Assembly (NCBI GenBank): GCA_035048485.1
Contig: CM068585.1
Span: forward strand, 19,524,501-19,588,500
DNA from: Pteria penguin
Taxonomy: Eukaryota; Mollusca; Bivalvia; Pterioida; Pteriidae
Length of the DNA: 64,000 nt
Reading direction: 5' to 3'
How positions within the stretch are numbered: the stretch's first letter is position 1; every line of letters begins with the position of its first letter. Positions 1-9,480 of the stretch are shown here, piece after piece. A model generated the notes under the pieces. The model worked only from the letters and a program-made list of their open reading frames with translations, did not search any database and was not told where the DNA came from. The translations under genes and the position numbers were made by a program.

Positions 1-533
1 CAACCGTACATTGGATGTAGCTGTTAAAACTCAGACAAACACAAACAGGCTCGTTCAACAGAACAAAACCCAGTATCAGAAAATATCCACATTCCATAAA
101 TGCTTTCCCATCTTCTAATACCCTTCTTCACACAATGTGTTTTGTCACGTTTTCCACTTTTTTAACTCACCGCATTGAATTTCCCTATCCACTGCGTAGA
201 AATGCTTTTATAATAAGATTTTTAAAAAATAAGAATTTTCACCATTATACATCTCTTATACAGGACAAAATAAGAAAAAATCAGAGCCGTCCCGTAAAGT
301 GAGGAAATACCCGAATTATGAAAAGTTTCTTGTTTTTATCTAGGACGTCTTTAAACAAGATGAAACACACTTACATGTACATTGTCACCATGACAGGTAT
401 GCAATACTGTCGGAGGAGGAAAGTTCAACATGGTAAACGGCATAGTCACTCACAAAGAAAACGTTTGGGTCTTTTATGAGGGATTTGTTCACAGAATTGG
501 GCACCAACGGAAAATACACCCTGCTTGAGTGTT
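1..533. other. Unassigned intergenic sequence
   Basis: I see no gene, RNA or recognisable element here. All frames are interrupted by frequent stops and the base composition is the AT-rich background of the window. Confidence 0.4.
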
Positions 534-722
534 ACAACAATTCATGGCATGAATACCGGACAAATTCTGTACATCTTTGAGAGTAGTGCATAGGCAGCTA
601 CATCAAAGAATGTTGCATAGGTCAAACAGATACAACAATTCATGGATACCGGACAAATTCTGTACATCTTTCTGACTTACCCATAGGCAGCTACATCAGA
701 GAATGTTGTACAGGCCAAACAA
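534..722. repeat. Imperfect tandem duplication (~95 bp unit, two copies)
   Basis: Two adjacent copies run from about 534 to 631 and 632 to 722. Both contain ACAACAATTCATGG, then ACCGGACAAATTCTGTACAT, then AGGCAGCTACATCA and AGAATGTTG. The copies differ by substitutions and a few indels, so the duplication is not recent. The block lies just upstream of a Penelope-like reverse transcriptase remnant and may belong to its body. Confidence 0.7.
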
Positions 723-799
723 TTCGTCTTGGAATGATCCTATCCAGTGCTACTGCTCGAAATCAAAGGCAGCCTACAATTTCTAATCCATCACCCGTT

Positions 800-1200
800 G
801 TTTGTGTTTATCTTTAGCAGATGATTTCTTATATTGTTATGAGAGGGACCTTATGCATTCTAATCAACCTCGAATCGTTTGTCTTATTATTGACAAATTC
901 AATGACACCTATAGATATCAGGATGATGTTTTAGTAATCAATAATCCCGAGTTTGAAAAATGAATTACTGACATTTATCCACCTGAACTTCAATTAAACA
1001 AACCCAATGCTTCTGATAAGGTAATTTCTTGGACTTAAATACTGAAATTATTAACAACAATACCCTTACTATCATATATAATAAACGTGACGACTTTAGA
1101 TTTCCTATTGTAAATCTCCCGTATTTAGTTGCTGATGTCACTAGACTCCCATCATTTTCCCCCCAAATTTGTATCACAAAATTAGGCATTATGGGCACCT
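800..1200 (+). pseudogene. Penelope-like reverse transcriptase fragment
   Basis: Conceptual translation gives a stretch with CYERDLMHS, IIDKFNDTYRYQDDVLV, INNPEFEK, a stop, then ITDIYPPELQLNKP. This is nearly residue-for-residue the same as the better-preserved RT at 19381-19758 (RYLDDILAIDNPEFE, ITDIYPSELQLNKA). The catalytic Y-x-D-D box reads YQDD here instead of YLDD, and an in-frame stop follows the EFEK block. After a frameshift the match continues with INNN and the FRFPIVN region up to about 1190. No start and no complete domain survive. It is a dead retroelement copy. Assignment to the Penelope-like group rests on family knowledge of the IGIPMGTN and Y-[LI]-DD pattern. Confidence 0.7.
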
Positions 1201-1620
1201 AACAGATATTGTTCCGTAACACACAGTAGATAAATTTGTTTTCTTAAATTTCTTTCTTCATATTTCCCCTTTACTTGACGCGAAATATTATATTCAATTT
1301 TGAACTATGTGCAATGCATGATGTTCAGTCGATGACAACTGATAAGGAGATAGGTCGGCAAGAAAAGATGACTTGGAGTTTTTAAATAGTATAACTCAGA
1401 TATCACGGAGCTTTTATCAACGAGGTTTATACGGCACTATGATAGAGAAGACGTTCTTTGGATGTAGTAAAGCGGACTTATATGTAATTTGCAAGTAGTA
1501 TTTTTTTCGGGCAGAAAGAAAGACTAACTCATATAATGTTTCCTCCATATAATACATAGCGGTTGTTTTTGTTACATGATCATCTTCCTCTCAATAATTA
1601 TATTGTTTATATTAAAATCA
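1201..1620. other. Unassigned sequence
   Basis: No coding signal or known repeat was recognised between the PLE fragment and the following direct repeat. Confidence 0.3.
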
Positions 1621-1970
1621 AAGCAAGGGGGATAATTGGATGCGAGTATGAAATGTCTAGTACTGCTCCGAATGCAAAACAACTCGGCAATGACAGAGTG
1701 GGAATGTAAAATCAATGCATCACGCTGGGGGTTAAATTACATTAATAAATCAAAGATTCGGATATGAAATTCGATCAATACTATACAATTACATATACCT
1801 ATCGAAATATGATATGAGCCCCGATGCTTGTTTGGCAAAAGGGGAGAAATTTTCGAGGAAAAGTAAACGAAATAGTCATATTTATCACGAAGTCTTTGTC
1901 AAGAGTGTACGTAACCAGATACATTTTTTCTTCTTTCCACCATACAAACAAGCCTAGCTCAGATAGCGTT
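1620..1970. repeat. Dispersed direct repeat, copy 1
   Basis: This block is repeated in the same orientation at about 3000-3365. Shared blocks include GAGTATGAAATGTC, GGCAATGACAG/GGTAATGACAG, TATACAATTACATATAC and the identical run GGAAAAGTAAACGAAATAGT followed by CATATTTATCACGAAG. Copy 2 runs directly into PLE C-terminal coding sequence, so the repeat may be part of a composite retroelement insertion. The family is not identified. Confidence 0.65.
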
Positions 1971-1999
1971 TGATAACTTTATACAGGTTCTTATATTTA

Positions 2000-2140
2000 T
2001 TGTTACAATACTGCTGGTAGTTTCCGAAGGTATCATAATCCAATCTGCAGTGCCTGTGTACTGACCCTACCTGTTTCCCTTGGATTGTGCGATGTGGTTT
2101 CGTATGATATTTTACCTTTTCTCCATTCAAGTAGAACGTA
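2000..2140. repeat. Short dispersed repeat, also at ~4022-4090
   Basis: TTTCGTATGATATTTTACCTT followed by TCTCC, preceded by a GGATTGTG block, occurs here and again near 4040-4080 in the same orientation. With the 1620/3000 repeat pair this suggests an old segmental duplication of about 2 kb, or two insertions of one element. No coding capacity is seen. Confidence 0.5.
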
Positions 2141-2261
2141 GACATTCCGGTTAATAGTGGACAACATAACGACAATATTGGAAAAAAGGGGGAGTCATTC
2201 AGTCTATCAAAGTCCGGATGGTAACATAAATTCCCCCATATCGACCATTTGAAGAACATTA

Positions 2262-2306
2262 TATATATACATACATATACATACATACATACATATATAT
2301 ATATTC
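2262..2306. repeat. (AT)n/(ACAT)n microsatellite
   Basis: A short compound tract of TATA and CATA units. The reading frames through it are repeat artefacts. Confidence 0.8.
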
Positions 2307-2459
2307 TAATTTACTACCTTTTTCAAATTTCCCGCTGTCCTGCCCCTGGTGCCCGTTATCAAATTGACGATACTAATGAAGTAGTTGAGTGTTTTAAAAT
2401 AAAGCAGATCTTATTTTGTGAATCTCAAAATATTCCCCGTTTGCTAAAAATGTAATTAT

Positions 2460-3000
2460 ATCATTCATCTGTAATATTCCCTACCGTATAGGCACTTTCT
2501 TCCACGTCAAAGAGCTCAAGGCGAAAATGCACATACATGTTCTCCACCAATAGGTAACATGTAGAGGACATGCATTTTGGTAACGGCGTAATTGATTATC
2601 GATCAGCTGGTGTCAAGAATATAATATATGGATATATTGGGAAAATTGTAGACTTTATGCATACATTTCTTTAGTGAAAAACAACAATGATACAGAGGAA
2701 TTGATTTTTGTTTATTTCATTATAATATAAGAAAAAGAAAAATAATCGCCGACTTAGCAAAGGCTTCAATATCGACACGAGCAGCCATGTTGACTTCTTG
2801 GCTTCATTTGATTGGCCCTACAGATGGTAATATACGTTTACAGATGGTAATTTTTGGGCAAATATCAACCATCTACTTTACATAGAGGTCTATGTAGTAT
2901 CAAATCCAGAATATAAATATTTGGTCAGGGATCAATCAATTTGTTGCATGAACATTAGTATTCTCTATTTGAATATCAAACAAAATATTCTCAGCAGTAA
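2460..3000. other. Unassigned sequence
   Basis: No gene or clear repeat was recognised. A tandem CAGATGGTAAT pair (2822-2851) is the only local regularity. Confidence 0.3.
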
Positions 3001-3362
3001 GGGATAAATTGTTGTGAGTATGAAATGTCGAGTTTCTGCTCCCAATGTAAAACGATTCGGTAATGACAGTGTTGGCATGTAAAATCAAAACATTACACTT
3101 GGGTTAAATTACATTTGTATATCAGATACTCGCATATAAAATCAGCGTTATACAATTACATATACTTTTTATGGATTTAACTGTCGATTAGTTGAAATAT
3201 AAACTGAGTCCTGGCACCTGCTTGGCAAAAGCGAAAAAAAGTACCAGGAAAAGTAAACGAAATAGTCATATTTATCACGAAGTCTTTGTCAGGTTCTACA
3301 TAACCGGATAAATTTTTTTCTGCTTTCTACCATATAAAGCAAACTTAACTCAGATAGCATGT
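3000..3362. repeat. Dispersed direct repeat, copy 2
   Basis: Second copy of the 1620-1970 repeat, in direct orientation and diverged by substitutions and small indels. It abuts PLE coding sequence at about 3362. Confidence 0.65.
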
Positions 3363-3900
3363 TCAAATTACAATGACTTTGTTCTGAGGGCTAGGCCACT
3401 TTCAGTTAAGCTGCTCAACCAGGGTTATATATGTGCTAGACTAGCATCGTCACTGAGGAAGTTCTACGGTCGTTACGAGACTCTTATTACTCCATATGAT
3501 ATCTCGTTATCCAGACTTTTAAATGATATTCTGGACTGAGACCGATTCCGATCATTTTACAGAGATTTGACATCTTCTATACTAGAAGGTTACCTACTTC
3601 GACTTCTCCATATATAGATACATATGGAATTCACACGATTTGACTCTTTCTACGGGGTATATGTGACGGGTGTTGCTAGCAAGCAGGAGATGCTCACTTT
3701 CCCCGGGCACCTGATCTCACTCCATCACAGGGGTTCACATATGCTCTTCAAGTAGACATATTTTGTTATTTTCCATTTGTTTTTCATTTTCACTGATTTT
3801 GTATGTCCTATGGTTTCATGATTTTTGGACTTGTGGTTTGGATTTATCCATTATCTTTTACATTTAATAACTTTTTGCAGGTACACATATTCTTATCGTT
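3360..3900 (+). mobile_element. Penelope-like element, C-terminal fragment plus 3' tail
   Basis: Translation of 3360-3540 gives NYNDFVLRARPLSVKLLNQG, then ARLASSLRKFYGRYETLI and DISLSRLLNDILD followed by TGA. The pattern LLxQGY...LrkFYgRY...LI is the conserved region after the RT palm in Penelope-like proteins. The sequence downstream (3541-3900, containing CCGGGCACCTGATCTCACTC) is untranslated tail. The whole block has a close copy at 28680-29190, also on the + strand, where it ends a longer PLE. The copy here is 5'-truncated. Confidence 0.7.
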
Positions 3901-4216
3901 ACCACTTGGACTATGGTAAAAGTTTGTAAATTATTCTGAAACTAAGATACATCTCAATCATAAATTTGAGCGTGTGTCTGTGCTTGTGCGTGTTCCTTTG
4001 TTTATATATTTGTTTATTGATTGTCTGTTTGCCTCCGATGGATTGTGTTTCGTATGATATTTTACCTTCTCTCCCTTCCGGGTGAACAAAATGACTGCAT
4101 GAGTAAATGTTATAGATGAATACAAGAGTATTATATACATTTATTACATTGGTTGCATATAAATTCATGTTTGTGTATGGAACGTAACAGCTGTCCTCAG
4201 ATTACAATATTAGCAA
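3901..4216. other. Flank of the helicase transposon
   Basis: Apart from the short repeat shared with 2000-2140 (here about 4022-4090), nothing was recognised. It separates a PLE tail from the left end of the helicase transposon. Confidence 0.35.
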
Positions 4217-4284
4217 TAAACAATAGATAGTCATTTAACAATAATATTACGTCTGTACAATATATACTATTAAGCAGTTTTATA

Positions 4285-4700
4285 TAATATGAAGTCAAAC
4301 AAATATGCTATGGAGTCAATACTGAACGTTAAGAAGTCAAATAATTACGTTACAAAGTCAATACAATATGTTATGTAGTCATTAAAATACGTTATGCAAT
4401 CAAATTAGTATGTTATGAAGTAATTACAATGCGTTATGAAATCAACACATCACGTTCTGATGTCATTAAAGCACGTCATGGTTCCAAAATAGTATGTTAT
4501 GAAGTCAACACATTACGTTATAAAAAAAAAACTACGTTATGGAATCAAAATAGTATGTTATGTTGTGAAGTGATTTAAGTACCTTATGAAGTCAAAACAT
4601 TACGTATTGAAGGCACAACAGTATGTTATGGAGTCATAAAATTGCGTTATGAAATCAAAACATCACGTTGTGAAGTCAGAGAAGTACGTTAAACAACCAT
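4285..4700 (+). repeat. Subterminal tandem array of ~23-bp units (left)
   Basis: About 17-18 imperfect units, each built around tACGTTATGAAGTCAaaa. The ACGTTATG and GTCA cores recur every 22-25 bases. The same unit occurs in reverse complement at 15230-15580 (cataacgta and tgactt cores). Mirror-image arrays at both ends fit multiple binding sites for an element-encoded protein, by analogy with the subterminal motifs of CACTA/Spm-type elements. Confidence 0.8.
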
Positions 4701-4776
4701 ATCAACACGCTATGAAATACAAAATGTACAATCTTATTAAAACGCGACTTGTACTCCGTTCCTCTACGATACTCTC

Positions 4777-5296
4777 TAGGGGACTATATGACGGGCCTTG
4801 TCCAAACCTCTTTCAGAGGAGACATGGTCCTGAACCTCGTCCCCTCTGACTGTTAGTCGGGACTCCTACAGATCTAGGGTCTTAGCTCGCTTTCAGACTG
4901 GCAGAGCACGGTTTATCATGTTGATGTCGCATATATTTTTATACCATTATGTATTTTACAATACCTTACGTGTTTATATTTTTATGACCTCTCAATATGC
5001 GATACCTGTTGACCCTTGTTCTTTACATGGAGGATTATTTATAAATTTTTAAATGTACGTCCTTTGATTGTTCTGCTGTTACGGTGAGTGGGAAGGTGGG
5101 CCCGTAAACCGGTTAACCACACCATTTGTTTGGCTTTTGTCAAATTAAATGACCGTCCTAAGTCGGTATCGTAATTGCACTACAATCAAATATTTTTGTA
5201 ATGTGATATATGTTCTAGTATATTATTTATATTCATGTATTGTATAGCTCTATGGTGACTTCTGCCACATAACTGAGCCAGTAACTACTCTTTTTT
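4777..5296 (+). mobile_element. 5'-truncated Penelope-like 3' tail inserted in the left TIR
   Basis: This 520-bp block interrupts the left inverted repeat. In the right arm the sequence is continuous (…CGTAGAGGAAC and CGGAGAGTTT are adjacent), whereas here they are split. The insert matches the tail of the PLE at 20225-20650 (GTTAGTCGGGACTCCTA, GCAGAGCACGGTT, GGGAAGGTGGG and CGTAAACCGGTTAAC blocks). It also matches copies at 15650-15890 and, inverted, at 38148-38370. All share a terminal motif CATAACTGAGCC. At the junctions only CTC is shared, so any target duplication is short. The PLE inserted after the transposon arrived. Confidence 0.8.
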
Positions 5297-5468
5297 CTCC
5301 GTGTACAAGATCTTACAACTGCGGATTAGAGGTCATCTCAGGATGACCTTTAACTTATCTACGACCTCCATTCTAAAGCCAAAGAATGCGATGGAGGTCG
5401 ATATTTTCGGACTAATGAAATAGCTCGTTTCAAACACAGTTTGTTTCCCATTTGTCAAGCTATGCAAA

Positions 5469-7659
5469 ATGGCGGCGCATATTAAGCATGTGTTCGAGAC
5501 CGTGACAATTGATCCAAAAAAGGAACAATTAGATATTTTGAGTTGTTTAGTTGAGAAAAGAGACTGTATAGCAATACTACTGACTGGATATGGCAAGTCT
5601 CTACCATACCAGATATATCCTTTGGTTTTAAAGGCGATGGGAGTGAGTGACGGAAAAATCTTGGTGTGTTCTCCATTGATTTCACTTATGAGGGATCAAG
5701 TTCTACGCGCTAATGCTTTTGATGGAGTGTCAGCAGCATACATAGGTAAGATATGATTGTAAGATCTGTAAAATCTAGTCAGACCTCAACTGCAACGCAA
5801 TGAAAATCAATTAAAAATACATGTTTACGTTTTCACCGTTTCAAAATACGATAAAGAATACATCATACATGACTGTCTTAGTGTAACGGGTAAGCACGCC
5901 TCTTGCTCATGTTGTTACCCAATAGCCAGCATTGAGGAAGTCCAGGTTCAAATCCTGGGGACAGTCCTTATTATATCAAACTATTGGACACACATGTACA
6001 TGAACAAATGTATTGTGCAATAAAACATATATATTACAATATAATATTGAATATATATATATAATTTATTTCATAGATTAAAATATTGTAACATGTTTCA
6101 TTTATTCATATTCTTCTAGGTCAGAATCAAGATATAGAAATTATGAAGGCTGACATTATCTTTGGTAGCCCCGAGTCTTTACTCTCTTCAGAATGGAAAG
6201 ATAAAACAAATGAGCTAAATGTTACAGCAATTGTTATTGATGAGTTTCATTTAATTGCAATATGGTAAGGTTCTCATTCACTGAATAGTAATACATCTTC
6301 ACTCAAAGATAACAACTAGTGATATACCCAAGTAGAAAATGAAATTCAATCAGATGGGTATGGGAACACTGATGGTTCTGTACACATCAAAGAAATATGG
6401 CATCATTTTTTACCGAAAAAAAATGTCACAATCTAACAAAATTTTAAAATTTGGTTATCAAAGGATATTACATTTTGCTAAGTATGCATATAATTGTCAA
6501 ATATAATAGCTTTATTACAAACTTTACAAAACATAATGGCCATTGTACCTTTCTGCCACAGAAATACAAATAAAGACAGACAGACAAGTCAAAACTAAGT
6601 CTCTGATTCTAGGGAAAAATTAGTATTAGATATATTTTTAACAATAGGCTTAGGCAGTGTCAACTGATAATGGATGGTTGAAATAGATTAATGCAGTATT
6701 TTAAATTTATTTGCAGGGGACAGAATGATAAAGATGGTAAACAAGCTTTTAGAAAATGGTTTGGTGAAATTGGTGAATTGAGAACAATATTCCCAGAAGC
6801 TAGTGTTTTAGCATTAAGTGCAACATGTACACTGAAAGCAAAAAAAAAAAGAGTGATGAAAGTTGTAACTTTCAAAGCCAACTATTTATCGATTTTCATA
6901 TCACCTGACAAAAGGAACATTAAATACATTGTAAAAAGAGTAACAAATAACACTGAAATAGCAATGACTTGGGTAGTTGATGGACTCATTGAACTTAAAA
7001 AGACATTTCCTAAAATCTTGATTTATTGTGAGTCAATAAGTGATGTAGCAAAAATATTTGACTACATTACCGATGAAGTATCAGAGGAATTGCGTCCATG
7101 TGTTGCTATGTATCACTCTGAAACAGATGATGGAATAAAGGAGAAAATATTGTCATCAATCACAGATCCACTTGATTCATTACGGATAATTATTTCAACT
7201 AATGCATTGGGAATGGGTGTAGACTTTAAAAATTTATCAAATGTCATTTCATTTGGTCCACCTAATTCAATGCTTGATGTCGTCCAAGAAATAGGAAGGG
7301 CTGGAAGAAATGGTGACAGAGCTGTGGCAGTTTTGATGTATAAATCACATCATCTATCTCAGTGTGATGAAGAGGTAAAGACCCTTTATCAGACTTTAGA
7401 ATGTAAAAGGATTCTGATGATGAAACCATTTCTTGGGGACAATGAACTTGAACAATTAAAATTACAAACAGGCGATCATACATGTTGTGATATATGCCAT
7501 CAGAAATGTCCATGTGGCAAGTGTTCTTTACTTCCACTCGAGAAACTGTTATCTGGATGTAATGTTTCCTCATACCAGTCTGACGAAGAACATTCTAATA
7601 ATTCTGATGAAATTATTGATAATACTGTTGATGAAAATGAATCAGATAACGAATTTTAA
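5469..7659 (+). CDS. RecQ-family DNA helicase of a transposon (3 exons)
   Basis: Exons 5469-5745, 6120-6264 and 6717-7659 join in frame (phases 1 and 2, GTAAG donors, TAG/CAG acceptors) to give 454 residues. The ATG used is AAAATGGCGG. Helicase motifs appear in order: I TGYGKSLPYQ (~res 39-48), Ia VCSPLISLMRDQV, II DEFH (a DExH box with Phe at x), III ALSAT, IV ILIYCES, V STNALGMGVD and VI QEIGRAGRNG. A short C-terminal Cys module (CCDICHQKCPCGKC) sits where RecQ proteins carry the zinc-binding domain. The tail is acidic and Asp/Asn/Ser-rich. It is shorter than cellular RecQ proteins and shows no winged-helix or HRDC domain that I can see. Family knowledge gives ATP-dependent 3'-5' unwinding. 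Placement inside inverted repeats argues for a role in transposition or repair of transposon ends. No frameshift is seen, although an A10 run (6839-6849) lies in exon 3. Confidence 0.85.
5871..5967 (+). tRNA. tRNA-like sequence in helicase intron 1 (tRNA-derived or atypical)
   Basis: A 7-nt stem GACTGTC (5871-5877) pairs exactly with GACAGTC (5960-5966). A perfect 5-bp T-arm with CCAGG/CCTGG encloses TTCAAAT, giving an internal B box GGTTCAAATCC. A plausible A box reads TAGTGTAACGGGTAAGCA. The total of about 97 nt is longer than an ordinary tRNA, so it would need a long variable arm or an intron. I could not define a convincing anticodon arm. It may be the head of a tRNA-derived SINE or a decayed tRNA. 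It lies within an intron on the same strand as the helicase. Confidence 0.4.
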
Positions 7660-9284
7660 GTGTACATTGATAATTAAAATTGGCATACCAGAATAACAAA
7701 GAAATCATACATCCATAATTAAAATGTACAGTCTCGTAGTCTTCCAAATGGTGACAGGGGTCTATGGCGATGACGCATAACTGAAAAATTCTTTACACAG
7801 TTTAAGAATGGATTTTTGTCGAGCCCAGGGAATTTTTTGTTTAATTTTCGACCTTCATCATGTCTAAAGATGTCATGATCTAGTAGATTTTTTGCCACTG
7901 TCTTAACATCTGTACAGTAGGAAGGAAGATGGTGAAATCCTTTTTTTGCTCCCCATTGACTAACAGAAACTATATGGTTGGTGAGCTGAACTAGTAAAGG
8001 ATATTCTTTAGAGTGCATAAGAATGCTTTCATGTGTCTTGTGCCCAGTACATGATGCTTTAGTATCTCTGTTGATCATCTCAATGTACTCGTTAAGGCAA
8101 TGTTAGAATTGGCTCCTCCTTGTAAATTTACAAATCTATTTACCACAAACCGTTCCTCTTGATCTGGGTTAAGGAGTCCTGATGACATTGCAATGGTATG
8201 AATAGAAGATATGGTATACTTTATCTTGTGAGTTTTGTGATAAATGGGGAGTTCATATTTTGCTGCACGTATGCATCTTGATCCATCACCCATATCAACT
8301 GCACTATCAAAGTTCTTATCTAACATTACAAGCTTGAAAAGCATCAAAACATAACAATGTACTTCATCACTGTTTTCTTTTTTTTTCTTTGTACAACATT
8401 TCAGTGGTATCCCGTGTTTTTCTGATTCATGTGCTTTCAAAGAGCTCACTCTCTTGTAATCCTTCGTACATACATGACATTTGAACCGTCCATTTTGTAG
8501 TGTTGAAGTCCAGTAGTTTTGCTCGTGATGAGGATTTTCAAGAACATCTCGAATTTCATAAAAAACATCCTCTGAGTCATCGAAATACCACTTCTTAAGC
8601 AAATCTTCACACACATCATTCAAACATTGGATTTTTTCTTCATTTGTCATATTTGTGAAATCAGGAAGTGACAGATCATCTTCAATATCCATGCTACCAA
8701 GTTTATTCCTGAACAGAACTACACATATTGCATCTGCAATTGTATAATACAACAATTTGTATGCTCTATATGCGTTTTTCACATGACCTTTGACATCTCT
8801 GTGTCCCAGAAGGTTTCTATAATAGTGCACAGTACAGGGATCTGCAGCTGATTCCACGCTATATGTTAACTTGCAAATAGACTACAAAAAGATTGTTCAA
8901 TATTTGTTGTCAAAATAAAACTGTATGGTATTGTGTTTGGATGCGAACAGGAAAAGTTCTATTGAGAGAATTTATACTACTAATTATTCAATGATTGAAT
9001 AAAATATTGGAATGTTTCAATCAAAATTGATGCCATGTGCAATATGGAACTTTTATCATGAATAAACATAGAAAAGAAAAAACTCAATTACGGTATTATG
9101 TGAATGTATTATACATGAATGAAAACAAGAATTTCAAATATAATTCATTCACCTCCAGTAAATTCATCAGCCTATGGAAATCTTCTGATTTTGATATAAA
9201 ACCTTCCAGTCTTCCTTTGGATGTTGAAGAATCTTTAACTGCCATTTGTGCACACTGCACACGTTCATCTGTAAGACGATCACC

Positions 9285-9480
9285 TGCACAAATATAACAA
9301 GATGTGTTTGTAAAACATAAATGCCCCAGCGGCAACTAAGTTCAGATAAGGCAAACTTTGAAATGTAGGTCATGCTCAAGGTTATTATGTCAAAAATTTG
9401 GAAACCAAATTTTATATCTCTTTTATTGATGGTGGGACACAATAATAGACCCACACGCTATATGTCCCTAAGGGCATAAA
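9285..9480. repeat. Dispersed repeat in intron of the DUF6589-like gene
   Basis: GTGTTTGTAAAACATAAATG and CCCCAGCGGCAACTAAG resemble, in reverse, the 57090-57130 block (TTGGTGCCAACGGGGACATT, then GTGTTTCACAAACA). I recognise the general pattern as a common bivalve interspersed repeat but cannot name the family. It lies between two coding exons. Confidence 0.4.

Larger units (their letters stand above)
4217..5350. repeat. Left terminal inverted repeat of helicase transposon
   Basis: Inverted counterpart of 14752-15646. From outside in it holds a terminal block, a subterminal tandem array (about 4285-4700), an 'AAACGCGACTTGTACTCCG' block (4739-4757), a 520-bp PLE insertion (4777-5296), and the inner block with CCGTGTACAAGATCTTACAA and the GGTCATC/GATGACC palindrome (5299-5350). 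Without the PLE insertion the arm is about 0.6 kb. Confidence 0.75.

Noticed and set aside
4285..4700. Could the regularly spaced 23-bp repeats be a CRISPR array?
   Set aside because: The genome is eukaryotic, the units are imperfect and directly adjacent without unique spacers, and they are mirrored at the other end of a transposon.
7262..7573. Minus-strand frame opposite helicase exon 3
   Set aside because: A shadow of the helicase. All helicase motifs are on the plus strand.
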